DNA of 64,000 bases from Terriglobus albidus (GCF_025685425.1 NZ_JAGTAS010000058.1:310001-374000); one strand, 5' to 3'. Positions 43,697-52,878 are shown, counted from the first letter of the stretch. Made by a program: numbers and translations. Notes: a model not told the origin generated them from the letters alone.

Positions 43697-45735
43697 CCGC
43701 TATCACCTTGTTGCTGACCGCGGCCTCCCCCCGGGTCCTGGCTCAGAAGCTCGCCCCCGATGCCGTCATTCTCTCCATTGCTCCGAACGGCAACGATAGC
43801 AACGACGGCTCGGCCGGCAAGCCGCTGCGTACCTTCGAACGAGCACAGGCAGCCGTGCGAGAGATCAACCGGCAACATGATGTCGTCGTGGAACTAGGCG
43901 ACGGGATGTATCGCATCGCCCATCCACTTCTTTTCAATGCCGCGGACGGCGGACAGAACGGCCATCAGGTGGTATGGCGTGCAGCGAAGGATGCAAAGCC
44001 CGTAATCTCCGGCGGTATGGCCGTCACCGGATGGAAGGTCTTCGACCGCGCCAAAAATATCTGGGTTGCTGACGTGCCCACAGGAACTGACAGTAGCGAT
44101 CTCTGGGTAGACGGTCATCTTGCGCCGCGCGCACGCGTAGAGCTTCCAAGAACCGACGTCACCTTTACGCGCGAGGGCCTGACACTCCACGACGCCAAGT
44201 ACAACTATCTGGCCACGCTTCCGGACCCATCCCGCATTCTCGTCAGTGGAACCGGCTTCTTCACTGAGCGTTTCTCTCCGGTCGCACGCATCGACGGCAT
44301 GAAGATAGTGATGCAGCAGCCCGCGTGGGACAACAATCTCTGGGGATACGACAGTCTTGCCTTCCCCTACCATCCGGAGCTCGCGCATCTCTATCTCAGC
44401 AATGCACTGGCCTTCCTCTCTGAGCCTGGCCAGTGGTACATCGATCCACGCCAGGGCAAGCTGTATCTCAAACCGTCAGCCGGCGTCGATCTCGCCAGGG
44501 CCGATGTTGAGCTTCCGCGGCTCACCGTACTGCTCTCGATCAGCGGCAGCTATGACACACCCGCCAGGAATCTGAGCTTCCGCGGCATTCGTTTCTCGCA
44601 CACAACCTGGATGGGCCCATCTTCTTCCGAGGGCTATGCCAGCCAGCAGAGCGGTTCTTACCTGACGGGCCGCGCCATCGCCTATCCTGCCGATCCGCTA
44701 AGTACCTGCAAGTTCGGCTGCCCCGAGTTTGAAAGCGTACGCAACGAATGGCAGCAGATGCCGGCAAGCGTCCAGGTCTCCGCGGCAGAACGCATCACCT
44801 TCGAAGGCAATGTCTTCGCGCATCTCGGTCAATATGCCCTTGGCATCGGCAATGATGCCGACGCCATGCTGAGCGGCATTGGCCTCGGAACCGGCGATAT
44901 CACGGTGACGGCGAATATCTTCACCGATCTTGGCGGAGGCGCCATTCTTGCCGGTGGCGTTCATCGTGACGCCCACCATCCTCCGCGCCCGGAAATGGTG
45001 AACCGCCAGCTCATCATCCGCAACAACCGCATCCGCCTGGTCAGCAAGACCTTCCGCGACAATAGCGCGATCCTCAGCACCTACATCACGCAGGCCATCA
45101 TTCTGCACAACGATATCTCCGAGGTGCCGTACGACGCCATTGATATCGGCTATGGCTGGGGGATGCACGATGCCGGCGGCAATCCCAACTACCGCGTGCG
45201 GATGCATGGCTATGACTGGAAGGCCAATCTTGTCTACGCCACGCCAACCACGCATCGTGACACCGTCGTCGCCAGCAACCGCATCCACGGAGCCAAGCGT
45301 TTCTTCCACGACGGGGGAGCCATCTATAACCTCTCCGCCAGCCCGGGAACGCTGATCACCGAGAACTACATCTTCGACAACAGTAAGATGATCGGCCTCT
45401 ATCTCGATGAGGGCTCACGCTACATCACGGTCCGCCGGAACGTCGTACAGGATCCCGACAGCGAGTGGCTGAACATCAATACCGTCCGTGCCGCCTACCC
45501 GCTTCGCATCTCACCCGACAACACTGCTGACTCGAACTGGCACGACGGCACCAAGATCGGCGGCATGTGGACCAACTATCAGAACGACCTGATCCTCAAC
45601 GATCATCTGGTCAGCAACGGCCAGTGGCCCGAAGAGGCGCAAGAGGTCATGAAGAGCGCCGGCATCGAGCCTGAAGCTGGTCCGGTTGCCTATGATGATG
45701 CGCAACCCGGAGCCGGCGAACCTGCCAAACCATAG
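43681..45735 (+). CDS. Secreted right-handed beta-helix protein, putative glycosidase
   Basis: 684 residues with a Sec signal (TITAITLLLTAASPRVLAQ). The mature protein starts with the PNGNDSNDGSAGKPLRTFERAQAAVREI motif common to many beta-helix GHs, then a beta-sandwich insert (about 95-250) and the helix proper (~300-620: FEGNVFAHLGQYALGIG, NRQLIIRNNRIR, LITENYIFDNSKMIGLYLDEGSRYITVRRNVV). GH120 and GH141 share this plan, but I cannot choose between them. The ATG lies 16 bases inside the GH31 gene, so the two are coupled. A role in attacking xylose- or fucose-bearing side chains outside the cell is inferred from context. Confidence 0.82.
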   Translation: MHRTITAITLLLTAASPRVLAQKLAPDAVILSIAPNGNDSNDGSAGKPLRTFERAQAAVREINRQHDVVVELGDGMYRIAHPLLFNAADGGQNGHQVVWRAAKDAKPVISGGMAVTGWKVFDRAKNIWVADVPTGTDSSDLWVDGHLAPRARVELPRTDVTFTREGLTLHDAKYNYLATLPDPSRILVSGTGFFTERFSPVARIDGMKIVMQQPAWDNNLWGYDSLAFPYHPELAHLYLSNALAFLSEPGQWYIDPRQGKLYLKPSAGVDLARADVELPRLTVLLSISGSYDTPARNLSFRGIRFSHTTWMGPSSSEGYASQQSGSYLTGRAIAYPADPLSTCKFGCPEFESVRNEWQQMPASVQVSAAERITFEGNVFAHLGQYALGIGNDADAMLSGIGLGTGDITVTANIFTDLGGGAILAGGVHRDAHHPPRPEMVNRQLIIRNNRIRLVSKTFRDNSAILSTYITQAIILHNDISEVPYDAIDIGYGWGMHDAGGNPNYRVRMHGYDWKANLVYATPTTHRDTVVASNRIHGAKRFFHDGGAIYNLSASPGTLITENYIFDNSKMIGLYLDEGSRYITVRRNVVQDPDSEWLNINTVRAAYPLRISPDNTADSNWHDGTKIGGMWTNYQNDLILNDHLVSNGQWPEEAQEVMKSAGIEPEAGPVAYDDAQPGAGEPAKP

Positions 45736-45782
45736 TCCGCTATACGGAACCATGCACCCCGGATTGCACATCGCCGGCCGTT

Positions 45783-45898
45783 TAGAGCATCTTCCCTGTT
45801 GCTGGGTATTCCGGAAGGGCCGTGCAGCGACGTTTTCATTGCGGAAAACGCCCATAGATGCGGAAACCCCACTCGATAACTACAGGGCGAATGCTCTA
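45783..45898 (-). repeat. Palindromic element, copy H (116 bp)
   Basis: Left end TAGAGCATCTTCCCTGT, right end AGGGCGAATGCTCTA, hairpin GTTTTCATTGCGGAAAAC in the centre. The right CTA (45896-45898) is the TAG stop of the minus-strand TIM-barrel gene. On the other side it lies 47 bases after the beta-helix gene, so it separates convergent genes. Confidence 0.9.
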
Positions 45899-46657
45899 CT
45901 TCGTGGATTTCGCCGCCTCGGCAAAGCACTGCTGAGCGATGGTACGCAGCAGCAGCGATTGCTGCCAACGATCGCTTTCTTCCTTCCCCTGGAAGGTACG
46001 CGCGTAGTAGATGTCGGGCGCGAGCAGCTCCGGGGTGAAGGTGAAGAACTCCTGCTTTACAGTCTCCGCTTTCAGATAGCGGGTGAAGACGTGCGTCCAC
46101 AGCGTCTTGAAATGGTCGATGTACGGATGCTCCGCCGAATCTCCCGAGCCGAGATCAACCTGAATCGAGCCGGGGTTGCCAATCCGTCCATGCATGAACC
46201 GCACGCACTCCAGCATCGGCTTGATGAACTCGAACTTCGTCTCGAAACCTCCGTAGACCATCTCCTGGCCCGTATACCAGTGCGAGAAGTCGCCGTTGAA
46301 CTCCAGCGCCGGAAAGCGACGGTGAAAGCCCACGGCGCGCCACATGTCCTGGAAAAGCGTCGCGCGATGCGTCTCCACATACATTGGAACCGAGTGTTTC
46401 GCCGAGGCGTTCAGTACGGCCTCAATCAATCGCACTGCATTATCGTCATCTTCCAGGCCCCACCCCACGTGGAGTGTCAGGCACTCCAGCCCCATCAGGT
46501 GAGCCTCTTGCGCAACACGGACAGCGTCCTCGGGCACGTTCACCCGCGCCGCGGCACAGACTCCCAGCCCCTGCTTCAGAGCTTCTTCCAGCTCTTGCGG
46601 TTTCGGCGAGATATGAAACTGTACGCCGTCATAACCGGCCTCGCGGATCGCCGCCAT
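45896..46657 (-). CDS. Sugar phosphate isomerase/epimerase-like TIM barrel protein
   Basis: 253 residues from the first ATG, no signal peptide. It resembles AP endonuclease family 2 (xylose isomerase-like) barrels: REAGYDGVQFH, MGLECLTLHVGWGLED, VPMYVETHRATLFQD (metal-ligand Glu), FPALEFNGDFSHW (ligand Asp and His), and IDHFKTLW. The ATG cuts off the first strand: the frame continues upstream as LALVGLGPFPGGS, which looks like strand 1. No ATG, GTG or TTG is found there; an ATT at 46738-46736 has GAGGTG 5 bases upstream and could be the start. Substrate unknown. It is divergent from GH28 and its stop is supplied by element H. Confidence 0.75.
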   Translation of the reverse strand: MAAIREAGYDGVQFHISPKPQELEEALKQGLGVCAAARVNVPEDAVRVAQEAHLMGLECLTLHVGWGLEDDDNAVRLIEAVLNASAKHSVPMYVETHRATLFQDMWRAVGFHRRFPALEFNGDFSHWYTGQEMVYGGFETKFEFIKPMLECVRFMHGRIGNPGSIQVDLGSGDSAEHPYIDHFKTLWTHVFTRYLKAETVKQEFFTFTPELLAPDIYYARTFQGKEESDRWQQSLLLRTIAQQCFAEAAKSTK

Positions 46658-46901
46658 CGAGCCGCCCGGAAAAGGCCCAAGACCGACGAGAGCCAGAGTA
46701 TTGAAGTAGCAACGAAGAGTACGTTTTTCAGAACGAATGACAGCACCTCAAGCCAGATAAGGTCAGGACACGAACACGCGCGTGCAACTTTCGCGTGAAA
46801 CTCCTTATACTTGTTTTCCCGCAACTTTGTCTGAAAACAGGTTTTTGAATATGAAAATCACACTTTACCCTGAACTTCCCGATTTCAACTCCAGGAAAAT
46901 C

Positions 46902-48149
46902 GTGTCGATGATATTTCAATCAGTTGCGGCGGCAGCTCTGCTTTACTCGGCGACAGCCTTTGCTTCTACAACCTGCGATGCTCGCCAGATGGGCGCCAAA
47001 GCGGATGGCGTGACTAAAGATACCGCCGCAATCCAGAAAGCGATCGACGCCTGCGCCTCCCAAGGTGGAGGAACTGTCGTCCTGCAGGGAGGCACCTTCC
47101 TCTCAGGCCCGCTCGATCTGAAGAGCCACGTGGCCCTCTCTGTCGCGAAAGACACCATGCTCAAGGCCAGCGAGGAGATCGATGATTTCCCCGTCCGTGA
47201 GGACGCCAAATGGCGCCGCATGGCGCTGATTCATGCCGATCACGCGGAAGATATTGCAATCACCGGCGAAGGCACCATCGATGGCAGCGGACAGGGCTGG
47301 TGGACCCGCCATCTGAATCGTCCCAAGGCATCGCCCGAGCCACCGCGGCCGATGATTGTCGATATCACCCGATCCAAAAAGATCCGCATCGAGGGAGTCA
47401 CGGTCCAGAACTCGCCGATGTACAACATCCTGACCAATCTCTGCGACGGACTCACGGTGCGGAATGTGCGCATCCTGAATCCCGGCCGCAAGGCGCCGAA
47501 TACTGATGGTATCGATCCGCTCTCGACCTCGCACGTCCTGATAGAGCACGCCTACATCGACACCGGCGATGACAACGTAGCCATCAAGAGCGGATTGGTT
47601 GATCGCGGAGAACCTATCGTCCCCAGCCGTGACATCACCATTCGGGACTGCGAGTTTGTCCATGGACACGGCCTCTCCATCGGCAGCGAGCTGGCCGGCG
47701 GTGTACAGCATGTCCGGGTCGAGCGCGTCGGCTTCAAGAGCTCGGATCAAGGCATCCGCATTAAAAGCGCCCGCGGACGCGGAAACGATATCGGCGACTT
47801 CCACTATAAGGACATCACCATGGAAGACGTCCGCACCGCGATTCAGATCACGGGCTATTACACCGGTTACAAAGCCGACGATCCAGGTGAGCCTGTCGCA
47901 GAGCACACTCCCCGCTTCCATGACATTTACCTCGAAAACGTAACCGCGAAGAACTCGCAGACAGCCGTGCAGATCCAGGGGCTCCCCGAGGCTCCAATCC
48001 AGAACCTGCAGCTCAAGAACGTTCACCTGCAGGCGAAAAAGGCAGGTGTCGCCCAGTTCGCAAGGGGGAAGGCCGAAGGGTTCACCGTCCAGGCTGAAGA
48101 CAAGGTAGTTCGCGGCAAAGGGCTCGCTGTGGAAGGGTGGACAGAATAA
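46902..48149 (+). CDS. Secreted polygalacturonase-type GH28
   Basis: 415 residues with a Sec signal (MIFQSVAAAALLYSATAFAS). All GH28 motifs are present in order: NTDG with Asp202, GDDN with Asp223/Asp224, HGHGLSIGSE with His256 and RIK at 286-288. The family hydrolyses galacturonan or rhamnogalacturonan backbones, and some members are exo-acting on sugar acids. GTG 46902 is preferred because AGGA lies 5 bases upstream; ATG 46908 is the alternative, and the ATG at 46851 would add a non-typical leader. The gene is followed after 2 bases by the GH30-like gene, so the two form an operon. Confidence 0.93.
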   Translation: MSMIFQSVAAAALLYSATAFASTTCDARQMGAKADGVTKDTAAIQKAIDACASQGGGTVVLQGGTFLSGPLDLKSHVALSVAKDTMLKASEEIDDFPVREDAKWRRMALIHADHAEDIAITGEGTIDGSGQGWWTRHLNRPKASPEPPRPMIVDITRSKKIRIEGVTVQNSPMYNILTNLCDGLTVRNVRILNPGRKAPNTDGIDPLSTSHVLIEHAYIDTGDDNVAIKSGLVDRGEPIVPSRDITIRDCEFVHGHGLSIGSELAGGVQHVRVERVGFKSSDQGIRIKSARGRGNDIGDFHYKDITMEDVRTAIQITGYYTGYKADDPGEPVAEHTPRFHDIYLENVTAKNSQTAVQIQGLPEAPIQNLQLKNVHLQAKKAGVAQFARGKAEGFTVQAEDKVVRGKGLAVEGWTE

Positions 48150-48151
48150 CC

Positions 48152-50068
48152 ATGAAACACAGATGGCATCCATGGCCTACTGCCGCTGTTGTTGCAATGG
48201 TCACCGTTCCAATAACGGCCCAGCAGCCGTTGCAACTTCCCGATACCGCTGCTCCCGCGATAACGCAGGCAGCAGACCGTTTCGAGTTTGCCGCTGACGG
48301 CCCTGCCGGGCCTGGATGGACACGTCCCAACGAACCCGCCCGGAAGTACTTCCATGAGATGCTGCCGGCGCTCTTCAGCCGCACCATCGCAATTGAAGGT
48401 GATCTCCCGCCGACGGCTACACTGCGCTGGATCTTCACCGGCCCCCACGCCGGCCTGACAGTCGAGCTCAGCGAAGGGAACGTCAAGCTTTCAGAGCGTT
48501 GGTACGACAGCACGCAGTTACTGGGAGAGAAAGGCACTCTCATACGGCAGGAAAAGGCCTTTACCGGACACCCTCGCACTCTTAAGGTTGTCGCCGATTC
48601 GCATCTCTCCGTACATGTTCTGCTCAACGGGCAAGATCTTTTGCAGGCCCCAATGTACTTCGATGTACAACGGCATCAGATGATGCTGGTCGCTCCGCGC
48701 ACGCAACACCTCGTCGTCCGCGGGGCTTTGCTCGCATCGGAGATCAAAACTGCAGCGCTGCAGATCGATCGGGACAGCAAACAGCAAACCATGCTCGGCT
48801 TCGGCGGCAGCCCCGGAATTCCGGCCTATGCGGAGCTGAGCGAACGCGGTAAGGCCGAGTACTGGCACCTTATCCACAAATACAATCTGCTGCTCCACCG
48901 GGAATATCCGATGGGCACGGAGCTCAAGCAGGACCTCAGCAACTTCGACGATCTCTCATCCGCTACACCGCACTATTACGGCGACAACTTTCCTAACGGA
49001 GAAGTCAGCAACTTCGAGTACTCGCGTCGCATGCTTGCGCTTGGCGGCCACGTCATTTACGAGATGTGGGCTCTGCCAAAATGGGCAGAGAAGCCCTACG
49101 ACGGCCCAGTCAAGATCATCGACGCCTGGAAGAAGCCCGTTACGAAGCAGGCTGACGTGGAACAGTATGTCCGCATCGTTGTGGCGTATTGCCGCATGGC
49201 TACTAAAAAGTCCGGCAAGCCGCCAATGATCGTCGGCATTCAGAACGAGGTCGAACAGATTCCCTCGGTCTATGCCGAGATGACAAAGAGCCTGCGCCGT
49301 GAACTGGATAAAGCTGGTTTCAAAGACGTGAAGATCCACATGGCCGATGCTCCCTATCTATGGATGGGCGTCGGCCGGGTGAACGATCTGAAACAGGACA
49401 CTGAAGCCTGGCAGGATACGGACTATGTCGCTAGCCACGTCTATGACTGGCAAAAGTATGCCGCTGGTCCTGACCGCTACGATCAGCAGCTACAGGCGAT
49501 GCGCGCTGCGATGGGCGACAAACCCTACCTGGCCACCGAAATCTGCCTGAACGACGGCAAGCTGCAGGAGCCCAGCTATCGCGTCGCCTTCCAGGTGGGA
49601 CAGCTCTACCACAAGCACCTGACCGAGCTGAATGCTATTGCCCTGATGTACTGCTGGACGATTCTCGATGTCGAACAGCCCAACTTCGGTGCCTCCCGCT
49701 CTCTACTGATTCCCGACAAAACACACGGCAATATCCCGGTTACCTCCAGCTTCGAGCTCCGGGTTCTCGGCGCCTATAGCCGCCATATTCAAGAGGGAAT
49801 GTGGCGTGTCAACGCCACGGCTCCCGGCAACCCGGATCTTCTGGTCTCAGCATTTGCGGGAGACACCGGCAAAAAGACGATCGTCCTCTTGAACCGTAGC
49901 ACCGACACCACTCGCGTCGAGATTCCCTGGAACACATCCTGGCGCCAGGTGGAGCACGTTACCCAGTACGAAGAGAACGAGGTAGCTGCAGCAAAGCCTG
50001 GCTTGCGTGATGTCGTTGTCCAACCTGGAGAGATCTTGATCGTCTCGACGCTGGAGGGAGGCAACTGA
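48152..50068 (+). CDS. Secreted clan GH-A glycoside hydrolase, GH30-like
   Basis: 638 residues with a signal peptide (WPTAAVVAMVTVPITAQQ). Residues ~30-210 form a beta-rich N-terminal domain. The barrel begins QQTMLGFGGSPGIPAYAEL and has acid/base Glu366 in GIQNEVEQ and nucleophile Glu463 in LATEICLN, the paired Glu layout of clan GH-A. The C-terminal strands (VSAFAGDTGKKTIVLLNRS, PGEILIVST) match the beta-sandwich of GH30. The exact family is not certain; GH30 and GH39 are near relatives. It lies between GH28 and GH95, suggesting a part in pectin side-chain removal. Its stop overlaps the next start (TGATG). Confidence 0.8.
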   Translation: MKHRWHPWPTAAVVAMVTVPITAQQPLQLPDTAAPAITQAADRFEFAADGPAGPGWTRPNEPARKYFHEMLPALFSRTIAIEGDLPPTATLRWIFTGPHAGLTVELSEGNVKLSERWYDSTQLLGEKGTLIRQEKAFTGHPRTLKVVADSHLSVHVLLNGQDLLQAPMYFDVQRHQMMLVAPRTQHLVVRGALLASEIKTAALQIDRDSKQQTMLGFGGSPGIPAYAELSERGKAEYWHLIHKYNLLLHREYPMGTELKQDLSNFDDLSSATPHYYGDNFPNGEVSNFEYSRRMLALGGHVIYEMWALPKWAEKPYDGPVKIIDAWKKPVTKQADVEQYVRIVVAYCRMATKKSGKPPMIVGIQNEVEQIPSVYAEMTKSLRRELDKAGFKDVKIHMADAPYLWMGVGRVNDLKQDTEAWQDTDYVASHVYDWQKYAAGPDRYDQQLQAMRAAMGDKPYLATEICLNDGKLQEPSYRVAFQVGQLYHKHLTELNAIALMYCWTILDVEQPNFGASRSLLIPDKTHGNIPVTSSFELRVLGAYSRHIQEGMWRVNATAPGNPDLLVSAFAGDTGKKTIVLLNRSTDTTRVEIPWNTSWRQVEHVTQYEENEVAAAKPGLRDVVVQPGEILIVSTLEGGN

Positions 50069-50364
50069 TGCTACGCCGTCGCGATCTGCTGATCAGCCTG
50101 GGAGCGACTGCACTCCATCCGGGCTCTGGTCACAAAGTAATATCCCGGAAGCCTCAATCTCTGTGGACTGGAAGACCGGAAGACATGAAATCCCGTCCGA
50201 GATCAGTGCTCTCAGCTACGAGTCGGCGCTGGACCCATGGCACGCTGCGGGCTAGCCCCGAATTCGAAAGCGAACAAGGAATCACATTGCAACCCTTGCA
50301 CATCAGTAAAACCTCTATCCTCGATCTGCCTGCGCATGGCGCAGGCGTCGTGTGGAAACAATAA
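50068..50364 (+). pseudogene. Remnant of a Tat-exported protein, internal part deleted
   Basis: A 98-codon frame. It starts with a twin-arginine N-region (MLRRRDLLISLGATAL) coupled to the preceding stop, but the hydrophobic stretch breaks off after residue ~18. The middle (Ser/Arg/Thr-rich) matches nothing, and the end (SILDLPAHGAGVVWKQ) looks like the closing beta strand of a glycosidase. The simplest reading is a larger gene that lost its central part by deletion and frameshift. A short functional peptide cannot be excluded. AGGAG lies behind it, for the GH95 gene. Confidence 0.5.
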
Positions 50365-50376
50365 GGAGATATATAG

Positions 50377-52809
50377 ATGCATCTCTCACGCCGCGGCTTT
50401 CTGCGCGACTCCGTCCTGGCCGGCATCGCCGTCACATCCAGACGAGGCAGCGCCATCACTACCTCCCAGGAGAAGCCTCGCTATGGCCTCTGGTTCAATC
50501 ATCCTGCCCGGGAGTGGCGCGATGCCTTCCCTGTGGGCAATGGCCGTCTCGGCGCCATGGTTTTCGGCGAGCCCGTCCATGAGCGTATTCAGCTCAACGA
50601 AGAGACGATCTGGGTGGGCGAGAAGCGCGACCGCAATAATCCGAATGCAGCCGAAGGCGTTCGCCGTGTCCGCGAGCTGCTCTTCGCCGGCAACGTGAAA
50701 GAAGCGGAAGCACTTGCGATGAAGGATGTCATCGCCGTTCCCACGCGCATGCCCTACTATCAGACGCTGGGCGATCTGCATCTGCACTTCGATGGCATTA
50801 CAGATATCTCGCAGTACCGCCATCAGCTCGACCTCGACTCCGCCATCGTGACAACGAGATTTGTCAGTAATGGAGTCACGTTTGTCCGTGAGGTCTTCTC
50901 GTCTGCTCCGGACCAGGTCATCATTGTTCACCTCACCGCCAGCGTTCCCGGCAAGCTCTCCTTCACGGCGGCGCTGGACCGCCCAGCGAATGCGACCACC
51001 CAGGTCGTGGGCAGCAAGCGGCTGGTCATGACCGGTCAAGCGCTGCCGGTGAAGCCAACGACCGACCCGGCAACCCAGGAACGTCAAGTAGGTGTCCGCT
51101 TCCGCTCCGAAATGGTGGCCCTGAATCGTGGGGGCCGTATCTCCGCGGCAGACAATACGCTCAAGATCGAAGGAGCAACCGAAGTTACGCTGCTTCTGTG
51201 CGCCGCAACCGAGATCAGGACGCAGGATATGGAAGGGGCCTGCCGCCGCTATCTCACCGTAGCCTCGGCACCGTTCGCCGAGATCAGGCGCAGGCACATC
51301 GCTGACTATCGCCAATTCTTCCGCCGCACCGACCTTACGTTGCTGAACACACCCGATCCCAATGCAGGCGTACCAACCGACGAACGCCTGAAGCGAATGA
51401 AAGAGGGCGAGGATGATGTCCACCTGCTGCCTACCTTCTTCCAGTTCGGACGCTATCTTCTCATCAGCAGCAGTCGTCCAGGCACGATGGCAGCAAATCT
51501 ACAGGGCATCTGGAACGATGCACTTGATCCACCGTGGGGCTCGAAGTTCACTATCAATATCAACACTCAGATGAACTACTGGATCGCCGAAGTCACCGGT
51601 CTCGGCGATCTGCACTTCCCGATGTTCGATTTGCTGGACGCAGCGCACGCTGCCGGAGCTGCCACCGCGAAGAAGTACTACAACGCCCGTGGCTTCTGCA
51701 TCCACCACAACACCGACCTTTGGGGAGACGCTGTGCCCATCGATGGCCTCGGTGGAGGCTTCTGGCCGTTGGGTGGCGCATGGCTCACCACTCATCTTTG
51801 GGAGCACTGGCTGCACTCCGGCGATCGGACCTTCCTCGAGCAGCGCGCCTATCCCCGATTGAAAGAGACAGCCGAGTTTCTGCTTGGCTATCTGCAAACG
51901 GATAAGGACGGCCATCTCGTCGGTGGCCCCTCCTGCTCTCCGGAGAACGGCTATATCCTTCCCGGCACCACGAAAACCAAAGCCAACCTTTGCATGGGAC
52001 CGACCATGGACCAGGCAATCGCCCGCGGCCTGTTTCGCCAGTTTGTCGCGGCAAGCCGTGAGCTCAATCTCGATGCAGATCTTCGTGCCGAGGTGGAAGC
52101 CGCGGAAAAGAAGCTGCTGCCTTACAAGATTGGTAAACACGGACAGCTTCAGGAATGGGCCGAGGACTATGACGAGTTCGAGCCCGGGCATCGTCATATC
52201 TCGCATCTATGGGGCTTCCATCCCGATGACCAGATCACACTCCGTCAGACTCCAGACCTCGCGGCCGCGGTCCGGGTCTCTCTGCAGCGCCGTCTCGACG
52301 CGGGCAGCGGCAGCACCGGCTGGAGCCGCTCCTGGATCATCAACCAGTGTGCCCGTCTGGAAGACGGCAACCTGGCCTATGACAACATCAAGTGGTTCTT
52401 CCGCCAGAGCGTTCGTCCGAATATGTTTGACGTCTGCGGACTGAAGGACAATTCTCCGTACCAGATCGACGGCAACTTCGGTATGCCGGCAGGTATGGCA
52501 GAGATGTTGCTGCAGAGCCATGAAGGCGTCGTGCGCCTGCTGCCCGCTCTTCCTTCTGTATGGCAGGACGGCAGCTTTCAGGGCCTCCGTGCCCGTGGAG
52601 GCTTCACCGTCAATCTCACCTGGAAGTCAGGTAAGCCATTCTCGGCAGTCGTTCTGGCATCGCGTCCTGGAAAGCTTCGTCTGGCTGTGCCCCATGGCTC
52701 ACGCGTGGAGAGCGTTCAGTTACGCGGCAAGTCCGCCGGTAAAACCGAAGGAGAAGAGTACATCATCGAAGCGGAGGCCGGTGCGCGTTATTCCATCCGT
52801 TTTGCATAA
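50377..52809 (+). CDS. Tat-exported GH95 alpha-L-fucosidase/alpha-L-galactosidase
   Basis: 810 residues. The twin-arginine signal SRRGFLRDSVLAGIAV is at 4-19. GH95 shows an N-terminal beta domain (WFNHPAREWRDAFPVGNGRLGAMVFG, QLNEETIWVG) and an (alpha/alpha)6 barrel with NLQGIWND, NININTQMNYW (Asn394 and Asn396, matching the water-activating pair in AfcA) and Glu593 in QLQEWAEDYD as likely acid, followed by HRHISHLWG. The C-terminal strands end RYSIRFA. The family removes alpha-1,2-linked fucose or L-galactose, as in xyloglucan and RG-I side chains, with inversion. AAGGAGATATA lies before the ATG. Confidence 0.93.
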   Translation: MHLSRRGFLRDSVLAGIAVTSRRGSAITTSQEKPRYGLWFNHPAREWRDAFPVGNGRLGAMVFGEPVHERIQLNEETIWVGEKRDRNNPNAAEGVRRVRELLFAGNVKEAEALAMKDVIAVPTRMPYYQTLGDLHLHFDGITDISQYRHQLDLDSAIVTTRFVSNGVTFVREVFSSAPDQVIIVHLTASVPGKLSFTAALDRPANATTQVVGSKRLVMTGQALPVKPTTDPATQERQVGVRFRSEMVALNRGGRISAADNTLKIEGATEVTLLLCAATEIRTQDMEGACRRYLTVASAPFAEIRRRHIADYRQFFRRTDLTLLNTPDPNAGVPTDERLKRMKEGEDDVHLLPTFFQFGRYLLISSSRPGTMAANLQGIWNDALDPPWGSKFTININTQMNYWIAEVTGLGDLHFPMFDLLDAAHAAGAATAKKYYNARGFCIHHNTDLWGDAVPIDGLGGGFWPLGGAWLTTHLWEHWLHSGDRTFLEQRAYPRLKETAEFLLGYLQTDKDGHLVGGPSCSPENGYILPGTTKTKANLCMGPTMDQAIARGLFRQFVAASRELNLDADLRAEVEAAEKKLLPYKIGKHGQLQEWAEDYDEFEPGHRHISHLWGFHPDDQITLRQTPDLAAAVRVSLQRRLDAGSGSTGWSRSWIINQCARLEDGNLAYDNIKWFFRQSVRPNMFDVCGLKDNSPYQIDGNFGMPAGMAEMLLQSHEGVVRLLPALPSVWQDGSFQGLRARGGFTVNLTWKSGKPFSAVVLASRPGKLRLAVPHGSRVESVQLRGKSAGKTEGEEYIIEAEAGARYSIRFA

Positions 52810-52831
52810 ATGACTCTGGATACCAAAAAGG

Positions 52832-52860
52832 GAACGGGGTGCGCGATGCGCACCCCGTTC
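52832..52860. terminator. Bidirectional intrinsic terminator
   Basis: Perfect 13-bp stem GAACGGGGTGCGC with a GAT loop, flanked by AAAAAG on the left and TCCTTTGTT on the right, between convergent GH95 and the receptor gene. Confidence 0.9.
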
Positions 52861-52878
52861 TCCTTTGTTCTAGGGAGG

